Source: Ignavibacteriales bacterium (GTDB taxonomy: Bacteria; Bacteroidota; Ignavibacteria; Ignavibacteriales; Melioribacteraceae). From it: a stretch of DNA of 64,000 bases. Where the stretch lies: positions 1-64,000 of the forward strand of contig QZJX01000102.1 in the NCBI GenBank assembly GCA_003599395.1, in the 5' to 3' direction. The notes beneath the pieces were generated by a model. It was not told the origin of the DNA, made no database searches, and saw only the letters and a list, made by a program, of their open reading frames with translations. A program made the translations under genes and the position numbers. Positions 16,512 through 26,193 of the stretch are shown one piece after another; position 1 is the first letter of the stretch; each line of letters begins with the position of its first letter.

Positions 16512-19124
16512 ATGTCCGTAACTCCATTAATGACTCAATATTACAAGATTAAGGAGAAGAATCCCGATACTATTTTGCTTTTTCGTGTCGGAGATTTTTT
16601 TGAAACATTTGAAGAAGATGCAAAGCTAGCTTCAAAAGTATTGGGCATAACCTTAACCAAAAGAGCAAACGGTGCTGCCGGAGAAGTTCCTCTTGCCGGG
16701 TTTCCCCATCATGCAATTGATACTTACTTACCCAAACTTGTCAGATCGGGTTACAGAGTTGCGGTTTGTGAACAAGTTGAAGATCCGAAATTTGCTAAAG
16801 GAATAGTTAGGCGTGATGTTGTGGAAGTCGTTACACCCGGAGTCGCTCTTTCGGATAAATTACTCGATCACAAAAAAAATAATTATCTGCTTGCCATATA
16901 CTTAAAAAGCGATATCGTCGGACTTTCATTCTGCGATATTTCCACAGGAGAATTTTTTGCTTATGAAGTTCATCAACGAGAACTTGTTAATCAATTTGGT
17001 TTAATAAGTCCCGCAGAAATTTTGATTTCAAAGAAACAAAAAACAATTATCGAACCGATTATAGAAAAAGCTACTAACTCGGTCAGAGTAACCAAAATTG
17101 ACGATTGGATTTTTAATTACGATTATGCAAATGACATTTTACGAGATCAATTCAACACGAAAACGTTAAAAGGATTCGGAATTGAAAATCTTGATGCCGG
17201 TTTAATTGCTGCCGGCGGAGTTCTTAATTATTTGCGCGATACACAACGAGCAAATTTAACTCATATCAATAAAATTGCTCTCTATAATCCTTCCGATTAT
17301 ATGCAATTGGATTATTCCACAAAGCGAAATCTCGAAATAACTTTCACTATGCAGGAAGGAACCCGCGAAGGTTCTTTAATATCTATTCTTGATAAAACCG
17401 AAACGGCAATGGGCGGAAGAATGTTGAAGAAGTGGATATCCGCTCCACTAAGAAGACTTGAACCAATATTACAAAGACAAGAATGCGTCACTGAATTTTT
17501 TGAAAATAAAACTTTGAGAAAAAATCTACAGAATGAATTCAAAGAAATCGGAGATTTGGAAAGACTCATTTCAAGAATTTGTACCGGTAGAGCAACTCCA
17601 AGAGAAATCGTACACGTAAAACTTTCTCTTAAAAAAATCCCATTAGTAAAGCAGCTTTTAGATCAAGCCGGCTCAAAAACGATTAAAGCGATAAATGAGA
17701 AGCTGATTGATTTAGAAAACCTCATCGAAAAAATTGAAACATCAATAAATGACGAACCACCATTAAGTATCGTGGACGGTGGTGTTATTCGTAAAGGTTT
17801 TTCGCTTGAACTTGATGAACTTCGTGATCTTTCGACAAATGCAAAAAGTTGGATTGCAAATCTTCAAAAAACCGAACGAGAAAGAACCGGAATTTCTTCT
17901 CTGAAAGTTAGTTTCAATAAAGTATTTGGTTATTACATTGAGATAAGCAACGCACACAAGGATAAGATTCCGGATAATTATATAAGAAAGCAAACGTTGG
18001 TAAACAGTGAGCGTTATATAACTCCGGACTTAAAGGATTACGAAGATAGAGTACTTAACGCGCAAGAAAATATATTAAAATTAGAATCAACCCTTTTTGA
18101 TCAGATCAGGAAAGAAGTTGCACTTGAGACTGAGAGAATCCAATTAAACGCAAATTTAATTGCAATGCTTGATTGCTATTTATCATTTGCCGAGTGCGCA
18201 GAGCAGTATAATTATGTAAAACCCACTATTTATGATTCGGATGAATTAGATATTAAAAATGGTAGGCATCCGGTTGTTGAAAGAATTTTACCTCCGGGTG
18301 AAAAATTCACACCAAATAATTGTCGCTTGAGTAATAGCGATAACCAGATTATTATTTTAACCGGGCCCAATATGGCGGGCAAATCGGTATATCTTCGTCA
18401 AGTTGGATTAATAGTATTGTTAGCCCAGATTGGCTCGTACATTCCGGCAAAAGAAGCTAAAATTGGTTTGGTTGATAGAATTTTTACACGTGTAGGAGCT
18501 AGTGATAATATAGCTGCCGGAGAAAGTACATTCCTTGTAGAAATGCAAGAAGCAGCAAATATTCTTAACCATGCAACCGATAAAAGTTTAATTTTATTAG
18601 ATGAGATCGGACGAGGGACCAGCACATTTGATGGAATTTCCATCGCATGGGCAATAACTGAATACATTCATGAAAATCCAAATGTATCCGCAAAAACTTT
18701 ATTCGCTACACATTACCATGAATTGAATGAAATGGCATCGATTTTCCCTCGAATAAAAAATTATAAAGTTGAAGTAAGAGAATACGACGATAAAGTAATC
18801 TTCCTACATAAAGTTTCTCAAGGCGGAGCAGATCATAGTTACGGAATACAAGTAGCACAAATGGCGGGACTTCCGGAATTTGTTACAAAACGGGCAAAAG
18901 AAATTTTATTCAATTTGGAAGACAAAGAATTAACTCCTTATGAAATTAAGAAAGCAAAACTTGCAAAATTTAAAAATCATGACGAAATGCAAATAAGCAT
19001 GTTTGAAGTAAAAGATGATAAACTTCGGCAAGAAATTTCGAATATGCAGCTTGAAGGACTTACTCCCCTTGACGCATTAAACAAATTAAACGAACTACAG
19101 AAAAAAATTAAGGATAATAAATAA
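16512..19124 (+). CDS. mutS: DNA mismatch repair protein MutS
   Basis: The 870-residue length is typical of bacterial MutS1. The mismatch-reading Phe-X-Glu is in GDFFETFEEDA (Phe29, Glu31). The connector, lever and clamp domains follow. The ATPase domain carries the Walker A GPNMAGKS near residue 622, Walker B DEIGRGTSTFDG near residue 697, and the conserved TLFATHYHEL. The C-terminal helix-turn-helix dimerisation part (LEGLTPLDALNKLNELQ) is complete. MutS binds mispaired bases and recruits MutL. The gene is intact despite the transposase relic ending about 75 bases upstream. Confidence 0.98.
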   Translation: MSVTPLMTQYYKIKEKNPDTILLFRVGDFFETFEEDAKLASKVLGITLTKRANGAAGEVPLAGFPHHAIDTYLPKLVRSGYRVAVCEQVEDPKFAKGIVRRDVVEVVTPGVALSDKLLDHKKNNYLLAIYLKSDIVGLSFCDISTGEFFAYEVHQRELVNQFGLISPAEILISKKQKTIIEPIIEKATNSVRVTKIDDWIFNYDYANDILRDQFNTKTLKGFGIENLDAGLIAAGGVLNYLRDTQRANLTHINKIALYNPSDYMQLDYSTKRNLEITFTMQEGTREGSLISILDKTETAMGGRMLKKWISAPLRRLEPILQRQECVTEFFENKTLRKNLQNEFKEIGDLERLISRICTGRATPREIVHVKLSLKKIPLVKQLLDQAGSKTIKAINEKLIDLENLIEKIETSINDEPPLSIVDGGVIRKGFSLELDELRDLSTNAKSWIANLQKTERERTGISSLKVSFNKVFGYYIEISNAHKDKIPDNYIRKQTLVNSERYITPDLKDYEDRVLNAQENILKLESTLFDQIRKEVALETERIQLNANLIAMLDCYLSFAECAEQYNYVKPTIYDSDELDIKNGRHPVVERILPPGEKFTPNNCRLSNSDNQIIILTGPNMAGKSVYLRQVGLIVLLAQIGSYIPAKEAKIGLVDRIFTRVGASDNIAAGESTFLVEMQEAANILNHATDKSLILLDEIGRGTSTFDGISIAWAITEYIHENPNVSAKTLFATHYHELNEMASIFPRIKNYKVEVREYDDKVIFLHKVSQGGADHSYGIQVAQMAGLPEFVTKRAKEILFNLEDKELTPYEIKKAKLAKFKNHDEMQISMFEVKDDKLRQEISNMQLEGLTPLDALNKLNELQKKIKDNK

Positions 19125-19127
19125 CGT

Positions 19128-19760
19128 ATGAAAATCTTAAGCAAAATTGTTTTACTTGTAACAGTATTATTAATAATCTCTGCTTGTAAGGAAGAAGAAA
19201 AACGAGTGCTGACACCGGAAGAAATAAAGTACAGTGAACAAATCGCTCATATTAGAGAGCAGCACAATATCTATATGAAAACAAATCCAAATTCACCTTT
19301 TAATTACAAAGGTAAAGTTGAATTTTATCCTTTAAATTATTTCGAACCGGATATGCGCTATATTTATAATAGCAAACTTTATCAGTATGATACTAAAGAT
19401 ACAGTCGTTGTCTTTGGAACAAAAGGTGAAGAAAGAGAATTTGTTAGATACGGTTATTTCAATATTGAACACGAAAATGAAGTTTATAAATTGAATGTGT
19501 ATCAAGGTTATGAAGAAGAGATCGGTGTTTATTATAGTGTTTGGTTCACCGATGAGACTACCAATGACGAAACATATGGTGTAGGTCGTTATTTAAATGT
19601 GAGAATTGTTAACGATCCGGAGAATACTTATACGATAGATTTTAATGCTGCGTATAATCCGTATTGTGCTTATAGTAAAGAGTATTCATGTGCAATACCT
19701 CGTAAGGAAGATCATATTGGTTTCGCTATTAAAGCGGGCGAGAAAAAATTTCATGATTAA
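19128..19760 (+). CDS. DUF1684-family lipoprotein
   Basis: A 210-residue protein with a lipobox (IISAC, Cys near residue 20). It carries the DUF1684 hallmarks: FKxxxFFP-like KVEFYPLNYFEP, the TDETTNDETYGVGRYL segment near residue 140, DFNAAYNPYCAYSKEYSCAIP near 170, and IKAGEKKF at the end. The Asn-Pro-Tyr-Cys and second Cys are characteristic. The family is widespread and its biochemical role is not known. It starts three bases after mutS and is probably cotranscribed with it. Confidence 0.85.
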   Translation: MKILSKIVLLVTVLLIISACKEEEKRVLTPEEIKYSEQIAHIREQHNIYMKTNPNSPFNYKGKVEFYPLNYFEPDMRYIYNSKLYQYDTKDTVVVFGTKGEEREFVRYGYFNIEHENEVYKLNVYQGYEEEIGVYYSVWFTDETTNDETYGVGRYLNVRIVNDPENTYTIDFNAAYNPYCAYSKEYSCAIPRKEDHIGFAIKAGEKKFHD

Positions 19761-19775
19761 TTTTGGAGAATTAAA

Positions 19776-20792
19776 GTGGTAGTAATTATAGAACCTAATG
19801 CAACCGAAGAACAAATTCAGAATGTAATTTCACATTTAGAAGAGTATGGATTTCAAATTCATAAGTCAGTCGGTGTTCAAAGCACAATAATTGGTGCGAT
19901 CGGTGTAAAACCAGATTTCGATACACGTAAAATAAAAATACTAGATGGTGTTGCGGATGTTTATCGTGTTACTGCTCCATTCAAGTTAGCTAGTAGAAAT
20001 TTTCGTGAAGTTGATACCGTCATTGATATCAAGGGTATCAAAATCGGGGGAAACAATTTAGCGATAATGGCGGGACCCTGTTCAATCGAAAGTGAAGAAC
20101 AGATGTTTAAACTTGCCGAAATAGTAGCAAAATCAGGTGCAAAAATTTTGCGCGGCGGTGCCTTTAAACCAAGAACATCGCCATACTCTTTTCAAGGAAT
20201 GGGAGAAGAAGGGTTAAAACTTATTCGTAAAGCTGCAGACGAATTCGGTCTTCTTGTTATAACCGAAGTAATGGAAATTGCACAAATTGATATTATCGGA
20301 AAATACACTGACATCTATCAAGTTGGTGCAAGAAACATGCAGAACTTTCCGTTATTAAGAGAACTTGGTGCAACCAAAATTCCAATAATGTTGAAACGCG
20401 GTTTATCGGCAACAATAGAAGAATGGTTAATGTCCGCTGAATACATTTTGGCAAACGGAAATCCAAATGTAATACTATGTGAGCGCGGGATCAGAACTTT
20501 TGAAACTTATACACGCAATACATTTGATTTATCAGCAATCCCCGTTGTTCATAAAAAAAGTCATTTACCGGTAATTGCCGATCCCTCCCATGCAACAGGT
20601 TATCGTGATCAAGTGCCGCCAATGGCTAGAGCCGCCGTTGCTGCCGGGGCAGATGGACTAATGATTGAAATTCATCATGATCCGGAACATGCTTTTTCAG
20701 ATGGACCGCAAGCGCTATTACCGGATACATACTTAAAATTAATTGATGAATTGAAAACTATTGCAAACGCAATCGGAAGGGATATTAACTAA
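19776..20792 (+). CDS. aroF: 3-deoxy-7-phosphoheptulonate (DAHP) synthase
   Basis: This catalyses the first step of aromatic amino acid synthesis, joining phosphoenolpyruvate and erythrose 4-phosphate. The 338-residue protein is the type I-beta form with an N-terminal ACT-like/ferredoxin-like domain (residues 1-70), as in Thermotoga, which allows feedback by tyrosine or phenylalanine. The barrel shows AIMAGPCSIES near residue 90, RGGAFKPRTSPYSFQG near 127, QVGARNMQNF near 185, LKRGLSATIEEWL near 208 and DPSHATGYR near 268, the metal- and phosphate-binding landmarks. It starts with GTG at 19776, preceded by GGAG. The next gene, prephenate dehydrogenase, is in the same pathway. Confidence 0.95.
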   Translation: MVVIIEPNATEEQIQNVISHLEEYGFQIHKSVGVQSTIIGAIGVKPDFDTRKIKILDGVADVYRVTAPFKLASRNFREVDTVIDIKGIKIGGNNLAIMAGPCSIESEEQMFKLAEIVAKSGAKILRGGAFKPRTSPYSFQGMGEEGLKLIRKAADEFGLLVITEVMEIAQIDIIGKYTDIYQVGARNMQNFPLLRELGATKIPIMLKRGLSATIEEWLMSAEYILANGNPNVILCERGIRTFETYTRNTFDLSAIPVVHKKSHLPVIADPSHATGYRDQVPPMARAAVAAGADGLMIEIHHDPEHAFSDGPQALLPDTYLKLIDELKTIANAIGRDIN

Positions 20793-20801
20793 ATTTTAAA
20801 C

Positions 20802-20870
20802 TGTCACTTCCGCGAAAGTGGGAGTTTTCTTTCCACACTAGATTCACAGTTAAATTATGCGAGAATGACA
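20802..20870. repeat. Short inverted intergenic element between aroF and tyrA
   Basis: Begins tgtcac and ends gaatgaca, giving TGTCA/TGACA termini, and contains an imperfect palindrome acttccgcgaaagt (20807-20820). Its ends resemble the outer arm of the palindrome at 6729-6869 (gaatgaca), so it may be a shortened relative. Confidence 0.4.
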
Positions 20871-20879
20871 TTTTGTTAG

Positions 20880-21965
20880 ATGGAAAAGACAATAAATAAA
20901 ATATCTATTATAGGCTTGGGACTTATCGGCGGATCGATAGCAAAAGCATTGAAGAAAAGTAACCTTCAATTGCAACTATATGCTTTCGATAAGAAGGATG
21001 TTCTTGATGCAGCATTAGAAGAAAAAGTTATCGACAAGCAGCATTCTTCAATAAAGGATTCAGTTGAATCTGATTTAATTTTTTTGTGCTTACCGGTTGA
21101 ACTCTCTTTAGAATATCTTATTCAACTAGCACCACTTTTAATAACCGGACAAATTATCACTGATGTTTCAGGTGTAAAAGGGATTTTCCAAGAAGAATGG
21201 AGTAAACTCAATTCTAAAGGACTCTACATCGGTGGACATCCAATGACCGGCAAAGAAAAAGGCGGTTATGAAAATTCTGATCCACTTCTTTTTGAAAATT
21301 CAGTTTACATTTTATCAAATAAGGAAATAGAAAATTCACAATTCACAAGATTTACAAGAGTAATTAAATCTCTTGGAGCAAGTATTACTCTTCTCGATCC
21401 GTTTCTTCATGATAAAGTTGTTGCATACGTTAGTCATTTGCCGCAGTTATTATCAATTTCTTTAGTTAATACTTCGGCAAAAAAAGAAGACGATATTAAC
21501 TTTAGTAATTTTGCCGCCGGTGGTTTTCGGGATATGACTAGGATTGCCGCAAGTGATTTTTCAATTTGGGAAAAGATTATTCAATTCAATAAAAAAGAAA
21601 TTACAAATGCAATTGAATCTCTTAAAAATGAGTTGAATACCTTAGAGGAATTTGTAATCAAAGATAATTATTCATTACTCGCTGATAAATTCGAAGCATC
21701 AAGAAAAAAACGAGATGAGATCCCGAAAAACACAAAAGGTTTTTTAACTCCGCTTCATGATTTATTTGTTTTTGTAAGAGATGAGCCCGGAGTTATAAGT
21801 AAAATTTCTACAGCACTTTTCAATAATAGCATTAACATAAAAGATATCGAACTTCTGAAAATAAGAGAAGGAACCGGTGGTACTTTTCGATTATCTTTTA
21901 ATTCTATAGAAGATGTAAAAAGAGCCGGAGAAATTATTAAACGAGAAGGATTTGAGATAAAGTAA
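20880..21965 (+). CDS. tyrA: Prephenate dehydrogenase with C-terminal ACT domain
   Basis: It oxidatively decarboxylates prephenate to 4-hydroxyphenylpyruvate for tyrosine synthesis. The N-terminal Rossmann fold starts ISIIGLGLIGGSIAKALK. The catalytic region has GGHPMTGKEKGGYENSDPLLFENSVYIL near residue 118 and YVSHLPQLLS near residue 183 (active-site His). The final 75 residues form an ACT domain (VFVRDEPGVISKISTALFNNSINI), so feedback by an amino acid, probably tyrosine, is expected. It is 361 residues long, normal for the ACT-containing form. Confidence 0.95.
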   Translation: MEKTINKISIIGLGLIGGSIAKALKKSNLQLQLYAFDKKDVLDAALEEKVIDKQHSSIKDSVESDLIFLCLPVELSLEYLIQLAPLLITGQIITDVSGVKGIFQEEWSKLNSKGLYIGGHPMTGKEKGGYENSDPLLFENSVYILSNKEIENSQFTRFTRVIKSLGASITLLDPFLHDKVVAYVSHLPQLLSISLVNTSAKKEDDINFSNFAAGGFRDMTRIAASDFSIWEKIIQFNKKEITNAIESLKNELNTLEEFVIKDNYSLLADKFEASRKKRDEIPKNTKGFLTPLHDLFVFVRDEPGVISKISTALFNNSINIKDIELLKIREGTGGTFRLSFNSIEDVKRAGEIIKREGFEIK

Positions 21966-21969
21966 AAAA

Positions 21970-22000
21970 GATTCCCGCAATTCTTAAAATTGCGGGAATC
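21970..22000. terminator. Shared terminator between tyrA and the S9 peptidase gene
   Basis: A perfect 12-bp stem (21970-21981 with 21989-22000, core TTCCCGCAA) and 7-base loop between convergent genes. The minus-strand side has a run of six U directly after the stem, so it serves the peptidase gene well; the plus side has only a mixed AU tail. Confidence 0.85.
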
Positions 22001-22006
22001 TCAATA

Positions 22007-24571
22007 TTATTTATACAAGTTACTCCACCACTCCGATTGTCCTTTCAGATACTTATCAAAGTACGCAAGAATTGTTTTTGTCCATTTTGTTCGTTTATCG
22101 TAATCTAAAATCCAATGTTCTTGTTTATCAACTTCGATTAGTTCAACATCTTTCCCTAAAAGTTTTAATGCGACATACATCTGCATACTTTCACCCGGCG
22201 GCACGTTTGGATCTATGCTGCCATGCAGCAATAATAAAGGAGTTGTAATTTTATCAGCATTGAACAATGGACTTTTATCGACGTATTCCCCTCTTGCATT
22301 CCAAGGGAAACTCTCGGCCCCAGCAACTGCGTTATACAAATATCCCCAGTGACCAACTCCCCAATAACTCGTTAAATTACTAATTCCGGCGTGAGAAATA
22401 GCAGCAGAAAAAATATCTGTTTTGGTAATAATATTCATGGTAAGAAATCCGCCGTAGGAAGCGCCAATACAACCAACTCTATCGGGATCAACAAATTTAT
22501 GTTCTGTCAAGAATTTTTGAGTTCCTTCGATAACTTCTTGCGCGGTTGTTGCTCCCCAATCATTAACATGTTTTGCAGAGAATTCCGCACCAAATCCTGT
22601 TGCACCGCTTGGCTGCAAAATGTAAACGATGTATCCATTAGCTGTATAAATATTTTTGGGATAACGACCACCAAAATCTCTTCCGACCGGACTTGTCCCG
22701 CCATAGTAGTTAACAATCATTGGATATTTTTTATTTGAATCAAAGTTTGGCGGAAAATAAACTCTTCCTTTGATTTTTTGTCCTGAACTAGCAGTAAAAT
22801 CCCAATCTTTGATTTCACCGAGTTTAATATTTACATATTCCGTTTCTTCAGGGAACATAAATAAATCTATCTCCCCAGTTAAGAGATCCATCTTATAGAC
22901 TTTTTCAGGAATCACAGAACTTGATGCTCTAAAAATCGCTGTCTTAAAATTTTCCGAATAATCAATTTCGGCAATTGATTCAACATTAAGATCAATCATT
23001 TCATAATTACTTGAAGTAATATCATATCTATATAGATGTTCATAAGATTCATCCGTTGTGACGAAATAAATTACATTATTTTTGCCATCCCATTCGGCAC
23101 TACTAATCTGAGGTTTGAAATTTTTTGTGATAGCATCTACTTTTTTCGATTCAATATTATATATATATGCTTGCGTATCATAATCATTCGGGATAATCTC
23201 TTTCGATAGAGAATTGCCGACTTCACCAAATGTTGAAGAACCACCTAATATTAATAATTGCTTGCTGTCAGGTGACCACGCAACAGATGACGCAAAATAA
23301 AGTGACAAGATTGAATCGGCTTTCATTGTTTCAAGATCCAAAATATGATAATCGGTTCGGCTATATGGACGTTGAGATTCACCATAATATGTTTTGGAGA
23401 AAAGCAGTTTCTTGGAGTCAGGACTAATCTCAACAAAACTCTGATTCATATCTGCCGGAATTAAAAGTTCGCTCATTTTACTTTTTACGAACAATCTATA
23501 GATCGATGTCTTGTCTCTAAAACTGCTCCACCTGTCTTCGGGATATTCATATTTTTTGAAGTTAGGATCGGATTGTTTTGAAGATTCATTTACAGTATAA
23601 ATAATATAATCTCCGTTAGACGACCAAGTAAATCCGGATAGATTACTAACATCTTGTATTAATGCTTCAGTTGTTCCATTCGAGATGCTAATATTCCAAA
23701 TAGTTTTTTTATCGCCGTTAGTTGAAGTGTAGGCAAATGATTTTGAATCGGGAGCCCAATCAACTTCAGGAATACTTATACTACCTTTAAAAGTCCAAAC
23801 CAAACTTCCGTTATCAACATTTCTAAGTTCGATCCAATTTTCATACGCATCTTTTAGTTTATTCCTCTCTCTAACCTTTAGGGCAACGTATTTACCATCA
23901 GGTGAAAGGGAAATGTCGGTTACATTTATATTATTAAGTAAATCGGAAATTGTAGTTGTACGAATCGGGTCTAAAGTTATGTTGACATTTTCTTTGTACT
24001 TTTTGTCAAAAATCAACTTACTATTTATTGACCAATCGGAATTGATGGTTGGGTCGATCAAAGTTTTTATCAATATAAAATGCTTGCCATTTTCAAGTTG
24101 AAGTGTTGTCTTAGATTTACCTGGTTCACATTTCCCATCTTTATTCTCATCGAATGTAGTTTTATCAGATATTTTATTTCCGTCCAAATAAATTGAGAAC
24201 ATATTACAAGAGTTGACTTCCAATTCAGTTTCTACGAAACGATCTGTTTCAACATAAAATCCCGAATAATAAATTGAAGCTGAATTTGATTTATCGAATG
24301 TTAGCTGTTCACCACTTTTTACTTTCCATTCTAAAGTTGAGTTTGCGTAAACGAATAATTTTTCATTTGCTTTAGGCCACCATTTAGCAACATCCATCTC
24401 CTGATAAAGTAATTTTTCGCTTGTAACTTTTTCTTCACCGGATGTTAACGTAACTTTAATAGGTCCAAATGTAAGAAAGCTGTCAATACTTAAGGTAAAT
24501 TTTGAATCTTCGGCAAAAAGAATTGAAACTAGAAATAAGAACATAATAAATCGATTTTTTCTCACTAACAT
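22007..24571 (-). CDS. Secreted S9-family serine peptidase (DPP IV/acyl-peptidase type)
   Basis: The 854-residue protein starts with a signal peptide ending at LFAED. Residues 25-190 form an N-terminal beta domain specific to some S9 members, and 200-590 a beta-propeller with repeated PDSKSFAY/SPDSKQLL-type blades. The C-terminal alpha/beta-hydrolase domain carries nucleophile Ser in GASYGGF near residue 707, Asp in HGSIDPNVPPGES near residue 790 and His in EHWILD near residue 825. These enzymes remove dipeptides or acylated residues from peptides, often Pro-containing, in the periplasm. It stands alone with its own terminator. An acyl-aminoacyl peptidase cannot be excluded. Confidence 0.9.
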   Translation of the reverse strand: MLVRKNRFIMFLFLVSILFAEDSKFTLSIDSFLTFGPIKVTLTSGEEKVTSEKLLYQEMDVAKWWPKANEKLFVYANSTLEWKVKSGEQLTFDKSNSASIYYSGFYVETDRFVETELEVNSCNMFSIYLDGNKISDKTTFDENKDGKCEPGKSKTTLQLENGKHFILIKTLIDPTINSDWSINSKLIFDKKYKENVNITLDPIRTTTISDLLNNINVTDISLSPDGKYVALKVRERNKLKDAYENWIELRNVDNGSLVWTFKGSISIPEVDWAPDSKSFAYTSTNGDKKTIWNISISNGTTEALIQDVSNLSGFTWSSNGDYIIYTVNESSKQSDPNFKKYEYPEDRWSSFRDKTSIYRLFVKSKMSELLIPADMNQSFVEISPDSKKLLFSKTYYGESQRPYSRTDYHILDLETMKADSILSLYFASSVAWSPDSKQLLILGGSSTFGEVGNSLSKEIIPNDYDTQAYIYNIESKKVDAITKNFKPQISSAEWDGKNNVIYFVTTDESYEHLYRYDITSSNYEMIDLNVESIAEIDYSENFKTAIFRASSSVIPEKVYKMDLLTGEIDLFMFPEETEYVNIKLGEIKDWDFTASSGQKIKGRVYFPPNFDSNKKYPMIVNYYGGTSPVGRDFGGRYPKNIYTANGYIVYILQPSGATGFGAEFSAKHVNDWGATTAQEVIEGTQKFLTEHKFVDPDRVGCIGASYGGFLTMNIITKTDIFSAAISHAGISNLTSYWGVGHWGYLYNAVAGAESFPWNARGEYVDKSPLFNADKITTPLLLLHGSIDPNVPPGESMQMYVALKLLGKDVELIEVDKQEHWILDYDKRTKWTKTILAYFDKYLKGQSEWWSNLYK

Positions 24572-24677
24572 TACTACCTCATATTGATTATAATTGAGTC
24601 AAAACTAATTATTTTTTGTATTATAGAAAAATTCGATAAAAAGACATAATGCCTTAATTTATAATATCTTAGATATC

Positions 24678-24706
24678 TTGACATTAGAACATGGTTATAC
24701 TATTTT
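24678..24706 (+). promoter_or_regulatory. Putative promoter of the nuo operon
   Basis: TTGACA at 24678-24683 is followed after 17 bases by TATTTT at 24701-24706, which also fits the Bacteroidota TAnnTTT pattern. nuoA starts 23 bases downstream. The call rests on spacing and consensus only. Confidence 0.45.
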
Positions 24707-24728
24707 CAACATCAAAATTTATTAATAT

Positions 24729-25172
24729 ATGCTCACAGAATTCGGAAAAATATTCATCTTCATTTTGCTCGCGGTTGGATTCGTTGGAATTGCACTTTTT
24801 GCCGCAAAATTGATTAGACCTGCCCGACCTACAAAAGAAAAGCTTCTTATTTATGAATGCGGTGAAAACATCGAAGGTTCACCTTGGGTAAAATTCAATA
24901 TTAGATTTTATGTTGTGGCATTAATCTTTTTGATATTCGATGTTGAAGTTGTGCTTTTGTTCCCCTGGGCATTAGTCTATAAAGAATTTGGATTTTTTGG
25001 TTTCTGGGTTGGAATAATATTCTTATTAATCCTTACCCTCGGAATGGCTTATGAGTGGCGGAAAGGTGACTTGAACTGGGACCGCTCCAAACCTAACATT
25101 CCTGAACTTTCCAAAATTTTATCAAACAAAAAACAACAAGCAGAAGAACAAGTAAAGAAAGTAATAAGCTAA
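24729..25172 (+). CDS. nuoA: NADH-quinone oxidoreductase subunit A
   Basis: A 147-residue membrane subunit with three helices. The conserved [40 protein letters not shown] block at about residues 47-87 contains the loop Cys near the quinone channel. NuoA sits at the junction of the peripheral and membrane arms of complex I. It opens the eleven-gene operon nuoABCDHIJKLMN; nuoB follows two bases later. The C-terminus has an extra charged tail ([12 protein letters not shown]). Confidence 0.97.
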   Translation: MLTEFGKIFIFILLAVGFVGIALFAAKLIRPARPTKEKLLIYECGENIEGSPWVKFNIRFYVVALIFLIFDVEVVLLFPWALVYKEFGFFGFWVGIIFLLILTLGMAYEWRKGDLNWDRSKPNIPELSKILSNKKQQAEEQVKKVIS

Positions 25173-25174
25173 AT

Positions 25175-25666
25175 ATGGGTTTACTAGATCAAGAATTTTC
25201 AGATAGCAATATTGTAATTACTAAAGCAGAAGACTTGTTAAATTGGGCTCGTCTTTCATCTTTGTGGCAACTTGGATTCGGTTTAGCTTGCTGCGCAATT
25301 GAAATGATGGCAACATCTGCTTCTCATTATGATTTTGACAGATTTGGTGTAATTCCCCGCCCTTCCCCGCGTCAAAGTGATATCATTATTATTTCAGGTA
25401 CAGTAACTTTAAAAATGGCTTTAAGAATCAAGCGTTTGTATGAACAAATGCCTGATCCTAAATATATTATTTCTATGGGAAGCTGTTCTAATTGCGGCGG
25501 ACCATATTGGGAGCACGGCTATCATGTGTTAAAAGGAGTTGATAGAGTAATTCCGGTAGATGTTTACGTGCCCGGTTGTCCTCCTCGTCCCGAAGCTTTA
25601 CTAGAAGGATTATTAAAATTACAAGAAAAAATTAGGACCGAATCTTTAAGCAAAAAATCTGCATGA
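25175..25666 (+). CDS. nuoB: NADH-quinone oxidoreductase subunit B
   Basis: The 163-residue subunit holds the terminal iron-sulfur cluster N2. All ligands are present: the tandem Cys in LACCAIEMM near residue 38, Cys in GSCSNCGG near residue 103 and Cys in PGCPPRPEA near residue 133. N2 passes electrons to quinone next to NuoD. It overlaps nuoC by four bases. Confidence 0.98.
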   Translation: MGLLDQEFSDSNIVITKAEDLLNWARLSSLWQLGFGLACCAIEMMATSASHYDFDRFGVIPRPSPRQSDIIIISGTVTLKMALRIKRLYEQMPDPKYIISMGSCSNCGGPYWEHGYHVLKGVDRVIPVDVYVPGCPPRPEALLEGLLKLQEKIRTESLSKKSA

Positions 25667-26193
25667 AAAAAGCTGACGAAATTTTAGAATTACTAAAGAG
25701 TAACTTCCCTGATCTCCCAATAGAGATGGATTCAGAAACTCCAACCGAACCCATAATTTCCGTTCCACCTAAAGAAATTGATAAAATTGGCCTGTTCTTG
25801 AGAGATAATGAAGAACTATTATTTGATAGCTTAATGTGTCTCTCAGGTGTTGATGATGCTAATGGTGAAAAAATCAAAGAAGCAGATGAATCGGAATCAA
25901 TTAAGGGCGGAACACTAAGTGTTTACTATCATTTACATTCAACTTCTTTGAAGCATAAAATCACCCTCAAAGTATCAACTGAAAGAGAAAGTCCGGAAGT
26001 TGAATCAGTTGAAGGAGTTTGGAAAACCGCTGATTGGCATGAACGCGAAGCTTATGATATGTTTGGGATAATATTCCTCAACCATCCGAATTTACAAAGA
26101 ATTCTTATGCCGTATGATTGGGATGCAGGTTATCCACTTAGAAAAGATTACAAAAATCCTGAGTTTTATAAAGGTATGAAGGTTCCGTATTAA
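25663..26193 (+). CDS. nuoC: NADH-quinone oxidoreductase subunit C
   Basis: The 176-residue peripheral-arm subunit shows the family block [42 protein letters not shown] at residues 124-165. Ahead of it, residues 63-85 ([17 protein letters not shown]) form a charged stretch that appears to be an insertion before the usual VYYHLHS strand. Its start overlaps the nuoB stop (ATGA) and its stop shares one base with the nuoD start, so the three are translationally coupled. Confidence 0.96.
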   Translation: MKKADEILELLKSNFPDLPIEMDSETPTEPIISVPPKEIDKIGLFLRDNEELLFDSLMCLSGVDDANGEKIKEADESESIKGGTLSVYYHLHSTSLKHKITLKVSTERESPEVESVEGVWKTADWHEREAYDMFGIIFLNHPNLQRILMPYDWDAGYPLRKDYKNPEFYKGMKVPY

